Positions 50,439 through 60,178 are shown, counted from the first letter of the stretch. The stretch: DNA of 64,000 nt from Bradyrhizobium nitroreducens (GCF_002776695.1 NZ_LFJC01000003.1:6174951-6238950); one strand, 5' to 3'. The notes: generated by a model not told the origin, from the letters alone. Program-made: numbers and translations.

Positions 50439-51935
50439 TCAGTGCGTCTCCTCGCCGCTTTTCCCGCCATGCCCGGGAACCCCGGCTTCGTCGAGTTTGC
50501 GGTAGAGGGTGGACCGGCCGATTTTGAGGCGGCGGGCCACCTCGGACATTTGGCCGCGATAGTGCGAGATCGCGAAGCGGATGATCTCGTTCTCCATGTC
50601 GTCGAGAGGACGGACATCGCCGGTCGGGGTCAGCATGGCCAGAGTTCCCGCGGCGGGGAGTGGAGCGATCGGTATTTCGTTACCCGATACCACCGACGGG
50701 GTCGCCGCCGGCTCGAGCATCAGCGGCGCGGTCGGAATTTCGTTGACGGGTTGTGGCTGCGAGGCGAGCAGGGGGAAATCATTGAGGCCGAGCTGGTCGC
50801 CGTCGCTCATCACCACCGCACGGTAGACCGCGTTCTCGAGCTGGCGGATGTTGCCGGGCCAGTCGAGCTGGGCGAGATGAGCCATGGCCTCGCCACTGAT
50901 GCCGGTGATCTGGCGGTTCTCCTCGGCGGCAAAGCGCGCCAGGAAATGCCGGAGCAGATGCGGGATGTCCTCGCGCCGGGCCCGGAGCGAGGGGATCGTC
51001 AGCGGCAGGACGTGCAGGCGATAGAACAGGTCTTCCCGGAAGTGCCCCTGCTTCACGCGCTCCAGCAGCTTGCGGTTGGTTGCCGAGACGATGCGGACGT
51101 CGACCTTGACGGGCTTGCGGCCGCCGACGGCCTCCACTGCGCCTTCCTGGAGCGCGCGCAGCAGCTTGACCTGCGCGGTCAGCGGCAGCTCGCTGACCTC
51201 GTCCAGAAACAGCGTGCCGCCATGGGCCTCGACGAACTTGCCCATGTGCCGCTCGGTGGCGCCGGTGAAGGCACCCTTTTCATGGCCGAACAGAATGGAC
51301 TCGACGAGGTTGTCGGGGATCGCGCCGCAATTGACCGCGACGAAGGGCTTTGTCTTGCGCTCGCCGCTGCCATGGATGGCGCGCGCGAACATCTCTTTGC
51401 CGACGCCTGAATCGCCTTCGATCAGCACGGGAATGGCGGAGTTCGCGGCCTTCTGCGCGGCGCGCATGACCGGCGCCATGGCCTCGGCGCGGGTGATGAT
51501 GTCGGAGAAGGTCAGCCGCCCCTCGCGGCTGTGCCGGATGCGCTGCAATTCGCCCTTGAGCGCGGAGGCGTTGAGAGCATTGCGAAGCGAGACCTGGAGC
51601 CGCTCCACACCGACCGGCTTGACCACGAAATCGGCCGCGCCTGCGCGCATCGCCGAGATCACATTGTCGATGCCGCCATGGGCGGTCTGCACGATGACGG
51701 GCACGCTGAGGCCCGCTTCGCGGATTTTTGCCAGCACGCCCATACCGTCGAGGCCGGGCATCACGAGATCGAGGATCACGGCGTCGATGGCCGGCGCGTC
51801 CGGGGCCGTGAGCGCGGCGATCGCGGCGTCGCCGGAGTCCACGACGACCGTCTCATAGCCGCATTTCTGCACCATGTTCTCGACCAGCCGGCGGGCTACG
51901 GCGTCGTCGTCGGCGATCAAAATACTGGCAGCCAT
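50439..51935 (-). CDS. NtrC-type sigma-54-dependent response regulator
   Basis: A 498-residue three-domain regulator. The receiver domain (about 1-120) has the acidic pocket ADDD and the phosphorylatable Asp56 in ILDLVMPG. The AAA+ domain (about 145-375) has Walker A GDSGVGKE (usually GESGTGKE), the sigma-54 contact loop GAFTGA, Walker B GGTLFLDEVSELP and an arginine-finger region. A Fis-type HTH (about 455-490, MSEVARRLKIGRSTLYRKLD) ends the protein. It would activate sigma-54 promoters when phosphorylated. No sensor kinase gene is adjacent, so its partner is elsewhere. Confidence 0.95.
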   Translation of the reverse strand: MAASILIADDDAVARRLVENMVQKCGYETVVVDSGDAAIAALTAPDAPAIDAVILDLVMPGLDGMGVLAKIREAGLSVPVIVQTAHGGIDNVISAMRAGAADFVVKPVGVERLQVSLRNALNASALKGELQRIRHSREGRLTFSDIITRAEAMAPVMRAAQKAANSAIPVLIEGDSGVGKEMFARAIHGSGERKTKPFVAVNCGAIPDNLVESILFGHEKGAFTGATERHMGKFVEAHGGTLFLDEVSELPLTAQVKLLRALQEGAVEAVGGRKPVKVDVRIVSATNRKLLERVKQGHFREDLFYRLHVLPLTIPSLRARREDIPHLLRHFLARFAAEENRQITGISGEAMAHLAQLDWPGNIRQLENAVYRAVVMSDGDQLGLNDFPLLASQPQPVNEIPTAPLMLEPAATPSVVSGNEIPIAPLPAAGTLAMLTPTGDVRPLDDMENEIIRFAISHYRGQMSEVARRLKIGRSTLYRKLDEAGVPGHGGKSGEETH

Positions 51936-52062
51936 GGTGCTCCCCGCACGCTACTACTATCTGTCTCGAATCGGGTCACTCTGGCCGAAGCCGATTAACG
52001 CACTCTTAAACCTTGATGCCCCCGCCCGCCGTCGCGATTGTTGAACACAGGTTTCCCACACA

Positions 52063-53982
52063 ATGACTTCGCGCTCCAAGAACGCTCTCCGCAAGCCTGC
52101 CGCCAAAACATCTGCCGTCAAGAAATCCGCCGCCAAGAAATCTGCAGCCAAATCCGTACCCAAGGCAAAGTCCTCCAAAACGTCACTCGCGAAGCCCGCG
52201 AGCAAGACCGGCAAGCTTCCCGAGTGGAACCTCGCCGATCTCTATTCCGGGATCGATGCGCCGGAAGTGGCACGCGATCTCGAAAGGATGGATGCCGACT
52301 GCGTCGCCTTCGAGACCGACTACAAGGGCAAGCTCGCGACAGGGACAGCAAACGAAGATGGCGGAAAATTGCTCGCGGAAGCCGTGCGACGCTATGAGGC
52401 GATCGACGATCTCGCCGGCCGCCTCGGCTCCTATGCCGGCCTCGTCCATGCCGGTGACAGCGTGGACCCTGCGATTTCAAAGTTTTACGGCGATGTCTCC
52501 GAGCGGTTGACGGCAGCGTCCACGCATCTTCTGTTCTTTGCGCTCGAGCTCAATCGCGTCGATGACGATATTTTGAACCGCGCGATGCAAGCCCCCGAGC
52601 TCGCGCACTACCGCCCGTGGATCGAGGACCTGCGCAAGGAGAAGCCGTATCAGCTCGACGACAAGCTCGAGCAGCTGTTCCTGGAAAAGGCGCAGACCGG
52701 CTATTCCGCCTTCAACCGGCTGTTCGACCAGACCATCTCCGGATTGCGTTTCAAGGTCGGATCCAAGGAGCTCGCGATCGAGCCGACGCTCAATCTGTTG
52801 CAGGACCGCGACGGCTCAAAGCGCAAGAGCGCGGCGGAAGCGCTGGCAAAAACCTTCAAGGCCAATGAGCGTACCTTTGCGCTGATCACCAACACGCTTG
52901 CCAAGGACAAGGACATCTCCGACCGCTGGCGCGGCTTCAAGGACGTCGCGGATTCCCGGCATCTCAACAACCGCGTCGAGCGCGAGGTGGTGGATGCGCT
53001 GGTCGCCTCGGTCCGCGCGGCCTATCCAAAGCTGTCGCATCGCTATTACGCGCTGAAGGCGAAGTGGTTCGGCAAGAAGCGGCTCGCTTATTGGGATCGC
53101 AACGCGCCGCTGCCTTTTGCGGCGACCGATACCATCGGCTGGCCGGACGCGCGCAGCATGGTGCTGACGGCCTATCGTGGCTTCTCGCCCAAAATGGCTG
53201 ATATCGCCGAGCGCTTCTTCACCGATCGCTGGATCGACGCGCCGGTGCGGCCGGGCAAGGCGCCGGGTGCGTTCTCGCATCCGACGACGCCGTCCGCGCA
53301 CCCTTACGTGCTCATGAACTACCAGGGCAAGCCGCGCGACGTGATGACGCTCGCCCACGAGCTCGGCCATGGCGTGCATCAGGTGCTGGCAGCGAGGAAC
53401 GGCGCGCTGATGGCGCCGACGCCGCTGACGCTGGCGGAGACCGCAAGCGTGTTCGGCGAGATGCTGACCTTCCGGCGGCTGTTGGCGCAGACCAAGAGCG
53501 CCAAGCAGCGCCAGGCGCTGCTGGCCGGCAAGGTCGAGGACATGATCAACACCGTGGTGCGGCAGATCGCGTTCTACTCCTTCGAGCGCGCGGTCCACAC
53601 CGAGCGCAAGAACGGCGAGCTCACCGCGACACGGCTCGGCGAGATCTGGCTTTCGGTGCAGGGCGAAAGCCTCGGTCCGGCGATCGAAATCAAGGCGGGC
53701 TACGAGAACTACTGGATGTATATCCCGCACTTCATCCATTCGCCGTTCTACGTCTATGCCTATGCCTTCGGCGATTGCCTCGTGAACTCGCTCTATGCCG
53801 TGTACGAGAACGCGGCCGAGGGCTTTGCCGAACGCTATCTCGACATGCTCGCCGCCGGCGGCACCAAGCATTATTCCGAGCTGCTGCGGCCGTTCGGGCT
53901 CGATGCCAAGGACCCAAAGTTCTGGGATGGAGGTCTTGCGGTCATCGCCGGCATGATCGACGAGCTCGAGGCGATGGGCTGA
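52063..53982 (+). CDS. pepF: M3-family oligoendopeptidase F with basic N-terminal tail
   Basis: A 639-residue zinc metallopeptidase. The M3B core is recognised by LPEWNLADLY (about 52-61), the FSHPTTPSAHPYVLMNYQGKP segment and the zinc motif HELGH (432-436), with a third ligand Glu in the following ETASVFGEMLTF. It degrades oligopeptides in the cytoplasm. The first 50 residues are a Lys/Ala/Ser-rich, histone-H1-like tail absent from most relatives. I start at the ATG 52063; no internal start would keep the core intact and remove all of the tail. It runs convergently with the sterol desaturase gene. Confidence 0.93.
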   Translation: MTSRSKNALRKPAAKTSAVKKSAAKKSAAKSVPKAKSSKTSLAKPASKTGKLPEWNLADLYSGIDAPEVARDLERMDADCVAFETDYKGKLATGTANEDGGKLLAEAVRRYEAIDDLAGRLGSYAGLVHAGDSVDPAISKFYGDVSERLTAASTHLLFFALELNRVDDDILNRAMQAPELAHYRPWIEDLRKEKPYQLDDKLEQLFLEKAQTGYSAFNRLFDQTISGLRFKVGSKELAIEPTLNLLQDRDGSKRKSAAEALAKTFKANERTFALITNTLAKDKDISDRWRGFKDVADSRHLNNRVEREVVDALVASVRAAYPKLSHRYYALKAKWFGKKRLAYWDRNAPLPFAATDTIGWPDARSMVLTAYRGFSPKMADIAERFFTDRWIDAPVRPGKAPGAFSHPTTPSAHPYVLMNYQGKPRDVMTLAHELGHGVHQVLAARNGALMAPTPLTLAETASVFGEMLTFRRLLAQTKSAKQRQALLAGKVEDMINTVVRQIAFYSFERAVHTERKNGELTATRLGEIWLSVQGESLGPAIEIKAGYENYWMYIPHFIHSPFYVYAYAFGDCLVNSLYAVYENAAEGFAERYLDMLAAGGTKHYSELLRPFGLDAKDPKFWDGGLAVIAGMIDELEAMG

Positions 53983-54000
53983 GCGCGCCGACCATTCGCG

Positions 54001-54783
54001 TCAGCTGCTTGCGTTGGGGCCGCGGCCGAGGTTGTTCTGCCCGGCCGCGGGTTCGTTCACGTCGACGAAGCCCAGCATCGCACCAAGCCGGTTGGTTGCC
54101 GGCGCGTCGAAGCCGACCGCGCCCGCGAAACTCGCCGGATTGCGAAAGGTGCCGAACAAGAGATCCCAGATCGGCAAGTCGCCGTAATTGAAGGCATGCA
54201 CGTCGCGCTGATGATGGACGCAATGCGCTTCCGGCCGTTGGATGATGAAGCCGAGCCATTGCGGCGTCCGCACGTTCATGTGCTGGAAGTAGCCGTAGAA
54301 GGCGGCAATGTAGCCGGTCGCAGCCGCTGCGATCGGATCGAGCCCGAGGACCAGCGTCGTCACCACCGACGCGATCGCAAAGAATGCGATCGTCTCCAGC
54401 GGATGGAACAGCGCCGCGCCGGACATGTCCATGCGTTGCGGGCTGTGATGGATCTGGTGGAACAGCCGCCACATCACGGGAAACGTATGCGCGCTACGGT
54501 GCCAGCCGTAATTGACGAGTGACAGCACAAAATAGCCGAGCACTGCACCGCCGACGACGCCGAGGCCGGTGAGGTCCATCAGCCTGTGCCGGTCCAGCCA
54601 GGCCTCCGGGATCAGCAACGGGGTCAGGGTGGCCAGCAGGCCCTGCACCGTCAGGAAGCAGAAACCCCTGAGCCGCCAGTAGGGAATGTCCGGAAACTGT
54701 CGCGCCGGGATCAGGCGCTCGATGGCGAGCATCGCGATATAGGTCGCCGGCACCAGCAGGCCAAACAGATCAATCGCGGTCAT
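54001..54783 (-). CDS. Sterol desaturase/fatty acid hydroxylase family protein
   Basis: A 260-residue di-iron membrane enzyme. Membrane segments lie at about 5-22, 37-60, 80-100 and 130-165. The histidine clusters HRSAH, HQIHHS and HCVHH (the last with the HAFNYGDL turn) match the fatty acid hydroxylase superfamily, which hydroxylates or desaturates lipids. The substrate is unknown; a hopanoid or fatty acid is plausible in this genus. The start at 54783 removes 22 upstream codons that lie over the operator region. It is divergent from the TetR gene and likely its target. Confidence 0.88.
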   Translation of the reverse strand: MTAIDLFGLLVPATYIAMLAIERLIPARQFPDIPYWRLRGFCFLTVQGLLATLTPLLIPEAWLDRHRLMDLTGLGVVGGAVLGYFVLSLVNYGWHRSAHTFPVMWRLFHQIHHSPQRMDMSGAALFHPLETIAFFAIASVVTTLVLGLDPIAAAATGYIAAFYGYFQHMNVRTPQWLGFIIQRPEAHCVHHQRDVHAFNYGDLPIWDLLFGTFRNPASFAGAVGFDAPATNRLGAMLGFVDVNEPAAGQNNLGRGPNASS

Positions 54784-54795
54784 CGCTTTCGCTCC

Positions 54796-54845
54796 AACCT
54801 TACGGTGTAAGTTAGTTCCACGATACCGCCTTGCGGTGTAAGGTT
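54796..54845. promoter_or_regulatory. Paired TetR operator sites between divergent genes
   Basis: Two near-identical direct copies, CCTTACGGTGTAAGTT (54798-54813) and CCTTGCGGTGTAAGGTT (54829-54845), lie 31 bases apart in an 86-base divergent gap. Each is itself palindromic around GGT: CTTAC-GGT-GTAAG in the first, CCTTGC-GGT-GTAAGG with one mismatch in the second. The spacing of about three helical turns fits two dimers on one face. Confidence 0.75.
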
Positions 54846-54869
54846 GCAAGTGTTTTCGATTCGGATGTC

Positions 54870-55568
54870 ATGAGCAGAAAAGCCAAAGCGGGCCGGAAAA
54901 CCTCGCCCGCCCCGCGGAAGCGTCGGGTTCCAGGTGAAGGGGGAAGGGGGCTGTCGCGCGAGCGGATTGCGGCCGCCGCGATGACGCTGGTCGACCGCGA
55001 GGGGCTGGCCAAGTTCTCGACGCGCCGGCTCGGCGAGGAGCTCGGCTGCGAGGCGATGAGCATCTATCATCACTTTCCCAGCAAGGCGCATCTGATGGAT
55101 GCGCTCATCGACATGATGCTCGCGGACGCGCGCGTGGTGATGGAGCCGCAATGGGACTGGCGCGAGCGCCTGCGCCGGGCCGCTCACGGCTTCCGAGCCA
55201 TGGCGCTCAGGCACCCGGCGTTCTTTCCGTTCTTCGCGGTGCATCGGCTCAACACGCCCGCCGGCGTCGCCTATATCGACGGCATCATCGGCATCCTGCG
55301 CGAGGCCGGCTTTTCCGATCGCGAGGCGGCGATCTATTTTCGTGAACTCGGCTATTACCTCACGGGCGCGGCGCTGGATGAGACGGCGGGCTACGCACGC
55401 GGTCCTTCATCCGCGGAACCGGTTCCGGGCGAGACCATCGCCGCGCAATTCAAGCATCTCGCAGCGGCTGCGCCCTATTTCCAGCCGGCGCATTTCCGCG
55501 CGACATTCGAGACCGGCCTCGAGATCCTGCTCGCCGGTATTGAACGTTCGGGCTCGCGGCGAGACTAA
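54870..55568 (+). CDS. TetR/AcrR-family regulator with TetR_C-type domain
   Basis: A 232-residue regulator. A basic tail (1-30) leads to the HTH (about 34-80, LAKFSTRRLGEELGCEAMSI followed by YHHFPSKAHLMDAL) and a C-terminal TetR_C-like domain (about 90-225). In relatives this layout is a repressor of neighbouring lipid or drug genes. The paired operators in the gap suggest that it represses itself and the divergent sterol-desaturase-like gene. ATG 54870 is the first start that avoids the operators. Confidence 0.9.
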   Translation: MSRKAKAGRKTSPAPRKRRVPGEGGRGLSRERIAAAAMTLVDREGLAKFSTRRLGEELGCEAMSIYHHFPSKAHLMDALIDMMLADARVVMEPQWDWRERLRRAAHGFRAMALRHPAFFPFFAVHRLNTPAGVAYIDGIIGILREAGFSDREAAIYFRELGYYLTGAALDETAGYARGPSSAEPVPGETIAAQFKHLAAAAPYFQPAHFRATFETGLEILLAGIERSGSRRD

Positions 55569-55638
55569 CCTCGTAGATACTTTGTTATGTTTTTCAACTC
55601 TTGATTGTTGATCGTGATTTGCCGCTGGGGAGGCGCAC

Positions 55639-58608
55639 ATGCCCGATCAGGGACAGGTCCCGCGACCTGAAGCAGCGCGGAACGCCGCAGCCTTCGAGGA
55701 AGAAACGCCCTGGTGCGAGAAGCATCAGCAGATCGTTCGCGACGAGATCGAGGCGATCAACACGCGCCGCGGGAAGACGCGGCAGATCGATCCAGGCGGT
55801 GTCGAAGCCTGCCAGATGCTCGACGTCGTCGGGCTCGCTCTGTCGGGCGGCGGCATCCGCTCCTCGGCCATGTGTCTCGGCGTGCTCCAGGCGTTGAACC
55901 ACCACGATCTGATCGGGCGGATCGACTATCTCTCCACCGTGTCGGGCGGCGGTTATATCGGCACCTCGCTCAGCACGACCATGACGGTGACGGGGCGTTT
56001 CGTGTTCGGCCAGCGGCCGGCTGGCGGCACGGCGACCGCCAGTGAGATCAGCGATACGCCGTCGGTCGGCCATATCAGGAATTACTCCAACTATCTGATC
56101 CCGGCCGGCTTCCGCGACCTCCTGACCGGGATCGCGATCGTGGCGCGCGGCCTGATCGCCAATATCGGGCTGACATTACCCGTCGTGCTGCTGCTCGCCG
56201 CCGTCACGATCTGGTCGACGCCGCTGCGAAGTTGCCTGACGGTTGCGAATTTCTTCGGTGTCGATCTCGCCGACGGCGCTCTGCCGCAGTGTGAGCTGCA
56301 CCATTTCGGCTGGATCGCGGACCGCTTCGGCTTCGCGGCGATCGGCACGATCGTCGCGCTGGTGCTGCTCGCCTGCGGTGGAATTGCCTATCTGCTCGCG
56401 CGCGCCGAGCGCGGCATCGGCCCGACCGTCTTCCTCACCTATGCCGCGAGCATCGCGTTCCTGCTCGGCATCGCCTGCGACTTCGCGCGCGTCCTGCAAA
56501 TCAAGCATTTCGCGCTGACGCTTGCGACCGCGATCATCGGCGTCGGCTTGTTCTTCGTCTGGGCGCTCAAGCAATCACTTGCGAGCCCCGAAAAGCGTCA
56601 GGAGTTTCGTTCGCATTGGCCGACCGCCGGCGCGACCTTCCTGGTGCTGCTTGCCGTGATCGCGTTCTTCGAGTTCCAGCCGTTCATGCTCTCGCAGATG
56701 TTCGATGTCGTCGACGGCGATGCGATCGGCAGCCCGGTCGGTGGCGTCGCGGTCACCTGGATCAAGTCCCTCGCTGCAATCGCCGCGCCGATCGGCGTGT
56801 TCGTCATGGCCTTCAGGCAGCAATTCGCCGAATTCCTCAAGGGCAACAGCGTATCCTCGCAATGGGGCTCGCTGGTGCTCGCGATCGCCGCCAAGGTCGT
56901 GCTGTGGATCGCGGGCCTCGCGCTGCCGCTGATCATCTGGGTCGCCTATCTCTATTTGTCCTATTGGGGCATCGCCAATGACCCGATCGAGAAATGCCAG
57001 GCGCCTCTCGCCAACATCGGGCAGAGGAGCTGCCTTGCCGCCAACAAATCGACCGTGCCCGCATCGGGCAATCTGGCCGGCAAGATCGCATTCGACGCGG
57101 GTGCGGGCACGTTCTCTGCCGAGATCAGGCCACAGCCCGCCGCACCGGCGGCGACGATGGAATGGCTGACGCCGGTATCTCACGTGCCGGCCTGGCTCAG
57201 ATTTGCCGCGCTCAATGTCGCAAGACAATTCCATTGGACGGATGGAGGCTCGGGGTATTCGCACAGCCTGCCCGTGGTGATCCTGTATGCGCTCGTCGGC
57301 CTGCTGCTGTTTGCGATCTCCTGGTCCTTGACGCCCAACGCGAATTCGCTGCACCGGCTGTACCGGGATCGGCTGAGCAAGGCCTTTCTGTTCGACCCAG
57401 ACCGATCGGCGGACGGCAATATCGCGCGTACCGAGGCGAGCCTCGACCAGGGGCGTGATTTCAAGCCGCTCGACCGCATGAAGTTGAGTGAGCTCTACGC
57501 GGTTGCTAATGACGGCGCCGTGCCGGGCGATCAACCGGCCGCGCCGAAACTGGGGGCGCCCTATCACCTCATCAACACCGCGCTGAACATCCAGGGCTCG
57601 GACTTCGCCAACCGGCGCGGTCGCAATGCCGACTTCTTCGTCTTCTCGCCGCTCCATGTCGGCAGCGAGGCGACGCGCTACGCCAGGACCCCGGCCGTCG
57701 AGCGCCTCGAGCAAAGCCTCGACCTCGCCACCGCCATGGCGATCTCGGGGGCGGCGGCGTCGTCGAACATGGGCTCGAACTCGATCAAGGCGCTGACGCC
57801 GACGCTCGCCCTGCTCAACGTGCGGCTGGGCTACTGGCTGAGCAATCCGCGCTATGTCGGGGCGACGGCCCGGCCGCAGCGCCGCTCCACGCCGCTGTTC
57901 CTGTGGTCGGAAATCTCGGGCCGTCTCTACGAGAACAGCGACGGTGTCTATCTCACCGACGGAGGTCACATCGAAAATCTCGGCGTCTACGAGCTGCTGC
58001 GCCGGCGCTGCAGGGTGATCATCGCGGTCGATGCCGAAGCCGACGCACCGATGAATTTCGCCTCGCTGATGAAGCTCCAGCGTTATGCTCGCATCGATCT
58101 CGGCGTCCGCATCGATTTGCCCTGGACGCCGATTCGCGACCGCACGCGCGCCATCATGGCCGAGAATGCCGACAGCAAGTCCGCGCAGACCGCCGCCGCC
58201 TCGGACGAGGCGGCAAAGGACCACGTTCACGTGGCGATCGGCGTCATCGACTACGGCGGCAATGACAAGGGCTATCTCGTCTATATCAAGTCCTCGCTCT
58301 CCAGCGACGAGAACGACTACATCCGCGACTATGCGCGGCGGAATGACACGTTTCCCCATGAGACCACCGGGGATCAGTTCTTCTCGGAGGAGCAGTTCGA
58401 GGTCTATCGCGCGCTTGGGTTTCACATGACCCATGGCTTCCTGGCCGGCGAGCACTCCGTGGCGGTCGGTCCCGGCACGGCCCCGCGGATGGCGCGGTTC
58501 ACCGGGGCCGGGGAGAAGGCTGTCGACGAGGTGCGCGCGGCGCTCGGCCTCCAACCGCTCCAGCGACAGACAGCGAGCCTTGCCGACACGATGATCGATC
58601 GGGGCTGA
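55639..58608 (+). CDS. Patatin-like phospholipase with multi-pass membrane insertion
   Basis: A 989-residue protein. The patatin core begins at about residue 60: GGGIRS (70-75) is the oxyanion hole and TVSGGGY carries the nucleophile Ser102. About ten membrane segments follow (about 155-550). The core resumes with SGAAASSNMGS at about 710, and Asp774 in LTDGGHIENLGVYELLRR completes the Ser-Asp dyad. The catalytic core is thus split by some 600 residues. The protein should be a membrane-embedded lipid acyl hydrolase whose active site faces the cytoplasm. The role is unknown. Confidence 0.88.
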   Translation: MPDQGQVPRPEAARNAAAFEEETPWCEKHQQIVRDEIEAINTRRGKTRQIDPGGVEACQMLDVVGLALSGGGIRSSAMCLGVLQALNHHDLIGRIDYLSTVSGGGYIGTSLSTTMTVTGRFVFGQRPAGGTATASEISDTPSVGHIRNYSNYLIPAGFRDLLTGIAIVARGLIANIGLTLPVVLLLAAVTIWSTPLRSCLTVANFFGVDLADGALPQCELHHFGWIADRFGFAAIGTIVALVLLACGGIAYLLARAERGIGPTVFLTYAASIAFLLGIACDFARVLQIKHFALTLATAIIGVGLFFVWALKQSLASPEKRQEFRSHWPTAGATFLVLLAVIAFFEFQPFMLSQMFDVVDGDAIGSPVGGVAVTWIKSLAAIAAPIGVFVMAFRQQFAEFLKGNSVSSQWGSLVLAIAAKVVLWIAGLALPLIIWVAYLYLSYWGIANDPIEKCQAPLANIGQRSCLAANKSTVPASGNLAGKIAFDAGAGTFSAEIRPQPAAPAATMEWLTPVSHVPAWLRFAALNVARQFHWTDGGSGYSHSLPVVILYALVGLLLFAISWSLTPNANSLHRLYRDRLSKAFLFDPDRSADGNIARTEASLDQGRDFKPLDRMKLSELYAVANDGAVPGDQPAAPKLGAPYHLINTALNIQGSDFANRRGRNADFFVFSPLHVGSEATRYARTPAVERLEQSLDLATAMAISGAAASSNMGSNSIKALTPTLALLNVRLGYWLSNPRYVGATARPQRRSTPLFLWSEISGRLYENSDGVYLTDGGHIENLGVYELLRRRCRVIIAVDAEADAPMNFASLMKLQRYARIDLGVRIDLPWTPIRDRTRAIMAENADSKSAQTAAASDEAAKDHVHVAIGVIDYGGNDKGYLVYIKSSLSSDENDYIRDYARRNDTFPHETTGDQFFSEEQFEVYRALGFHMTHGFLAGEHSVAVGPGTAPRMARFTGAGEKAVDEVRAALGLQPLQRQTASLADTMIDRG

Positions 58609-58748
58609 GCAGTGCGAGAGCCCGATTCGTGACAATTGGAATTCCAAATGGCCTGATTTGCAGGAAAACCGCGCCCGCCTGCCGTTGCCCTGCCCGAAAG
58701 TTTGCGGTATCCCAGCCTAAGAATTGAACTTTCGACTGGGGACATTCC

Positions 58749-58901
58749 ATGGCTGATCATAGCGAAGTGGCGTACAGCACCGCCGACGGCAACGACTACG
58801 TTGCCCACGAGCAGACCTACGAGGGCTTCATCAAGCTGGTGAAGTACGGCACGGCCTCGGTCGCGCTCATCGTGATCCTGATGGCGATCTTCCTGACCTG
58901 A
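58749..58901 (+). CDS. aa3-type cytochrome c oxidase subunit IV
   Basis: A 50-residue protein starting MADHSEVAYSTADGNDY with one C-terminal membrane helix (ASVALIVILMAIFLT). It matches the small bacterial subunit IV family of aa3-type oxidases, which packs against the catalytic core without cofactors. It lies 138 bases upstream of pntAA in the same direction, an arrangement seen in related genera. The other oxidase genes are elsewhere. The frame is short but clean. Confidence 0.85.
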   Translation: MADHSEVAYSTADGNDYVAHEQTYEGFIKLVKYGTASVALIVILMAIFLT

Positions 58902-59039
58902 TCTGTCGGCAGCTGCACACGCCAGCGGCGGCAGCTGCCCAGAATATTTGCATCCAAGCCGGTGCCAAAACCGGTATCGAACGCCGCGGGAGTAACGCTC
59001 AAGTTTGCGCGCGCGCTGTCCCGCGCCGCCGGAGGACCT

Positions 59040-60167
59040 ATGAAGATCGCCGTTGCCAAGGAAATCGATCCGTCGGAGCCGCGTGTCGCCGCTTCGCCCG
59101 ATACGGTGAAGAAGTTTAGGGCGTTGGGCGCCGAGATCGCCGTCGAGCCGGGCGCCGGCCTCAAATCGGGCCTGCCGGATTCGGAATTTATCGCCGCCGG
59201 TGCCACCGTCAGTGCGGATGCACTGAAGGATGCCGACATCATCATCAAGGTGAAGCGTCCCGAAGCGTCGGAGCTGTCGCAGTACAAGCGCGGCGCGCTC
59301 GTCATCGCCATCATGGATCCCTATGGCAACGAGGCCGCGCTGAAGACGATCGCCGATGCCGGTGTCTCCGCCTTCGCGATGGAGCTGATGCCGCGCATCA
59401 CCCGCGCGCAGGTGATGGATGTGCTGTCCTCGCAGGCGAACCTTGCCGGCTACCGCGCCGTGATCGAGGGCGCCGAGGCCTTCGGCCGCGCCTTCCCGAT
59501 GATGATGACGGCTGCCGGCACCGTGCCCGCTGCAAAAGTGTTCGTGATGGGCGTCGGCGTCGCCGGCCTGCAGGCGATCGCGACCGCGCGCCGTCTGGGC
59601 GCCGTCGTGACCGCGACCGACGTTCGTCCCGCCACCAAGGAGCAGGTCGAATCGCTCGGCGCAAAATTCCTCGCCGTCGAGGACGAGGAGTTCAAGAACG
59701 CGCAGACCGCCGGCGGCTATGCCAAGGAGATGTCCAAGGAATACCAGGCCAAGCAGGCCGCGCTCACCGCCGAGCACATCAAGAAGCAGGACATCGTGAT
59801 CACGACCGCCCTGATCCCGGGCCGTCCGGCGCCGAAGCTCGTGTCCGGCGAGATGGTCAAGTCGATGAAGCCGGGCTCGGTGCTGGTCGATCTCGCCGTC
59901 GAGCGCGGCGGCAACGTCGAGGGCGCGAAGCCTGGCGAGGTCGTCGACCTCGATGGCATCAAGATCGTCGGCTACACCAATGTCGCCGGGCGCGTCGCGG
60001 CCTCGGCCTCCAGCCTTTATGCGCGCAACCTGTTCTCCTTCATCGAGACCATGGTCGACAAGAAAGAGAAGAAGCTCGCCGTCAACTGGGACGACGAACT
60101 GGTCAAGGCCACTGCGCTCACGAGAGACGGCGCCGTCATCCACCCGAACTTCCAGCCGAAGGCTTAA
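59040..60167 (+). CDS. pntAA: NAD(P) transhydrogenase subunit alpha part 1 (PntAA)
   Basis: A 375-residue soluble domain I of proton-translocating transhydrogenase, which binds NAD(H). AlaDh/PNT_N and PNT_C folds are visible: AVAKEIDPSEPRVAASPDTV at the start, VKRPEA, the SQANLAGYRAVIEGAEAFGR segment and the nucleotide-binding VFVMGVGVAGLQAIATARRL. The enzyme couples proton entry to making NADPH from NADH. GGAGG precedes the ATG at 59040. It is followed by pntAB after 11 bases. Confidence 0.97.
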   Translation: MKIAVAKEIDPSEPRVAASPDTVKKFRALGAEIAVEPGAGLKSGLPDSEFIAAGATVSADALKDADIIIKVKRPEASELSQYKRGALVIAIMDPYGNEAALKTIADAGVSAFAMELMPRITRAQVMDVLSSQANLAGYRAVIEGAEAFGRAFPMMMTAAGTVPAAKVFVMGVGVAGLQAIATARRLGAVVTATDVRPATKEQVESLGAKFLAVEDEEFKNAQTAGGYAKEMSKEYQAKQAALTAEHIKKQDIVITTALIPGRPAPKLVSGEMVKSMKPGSVLVDLAVERGGNVEGAKPGEVVDLDGIKIVGYTNVAGRVAASASSLYARNLFSFIETMVDKKEKKLAVNWDDELVKATALTRDGAVIHPNFQPKA

Positions 60168-60178
60168 GGAGACCCGCC

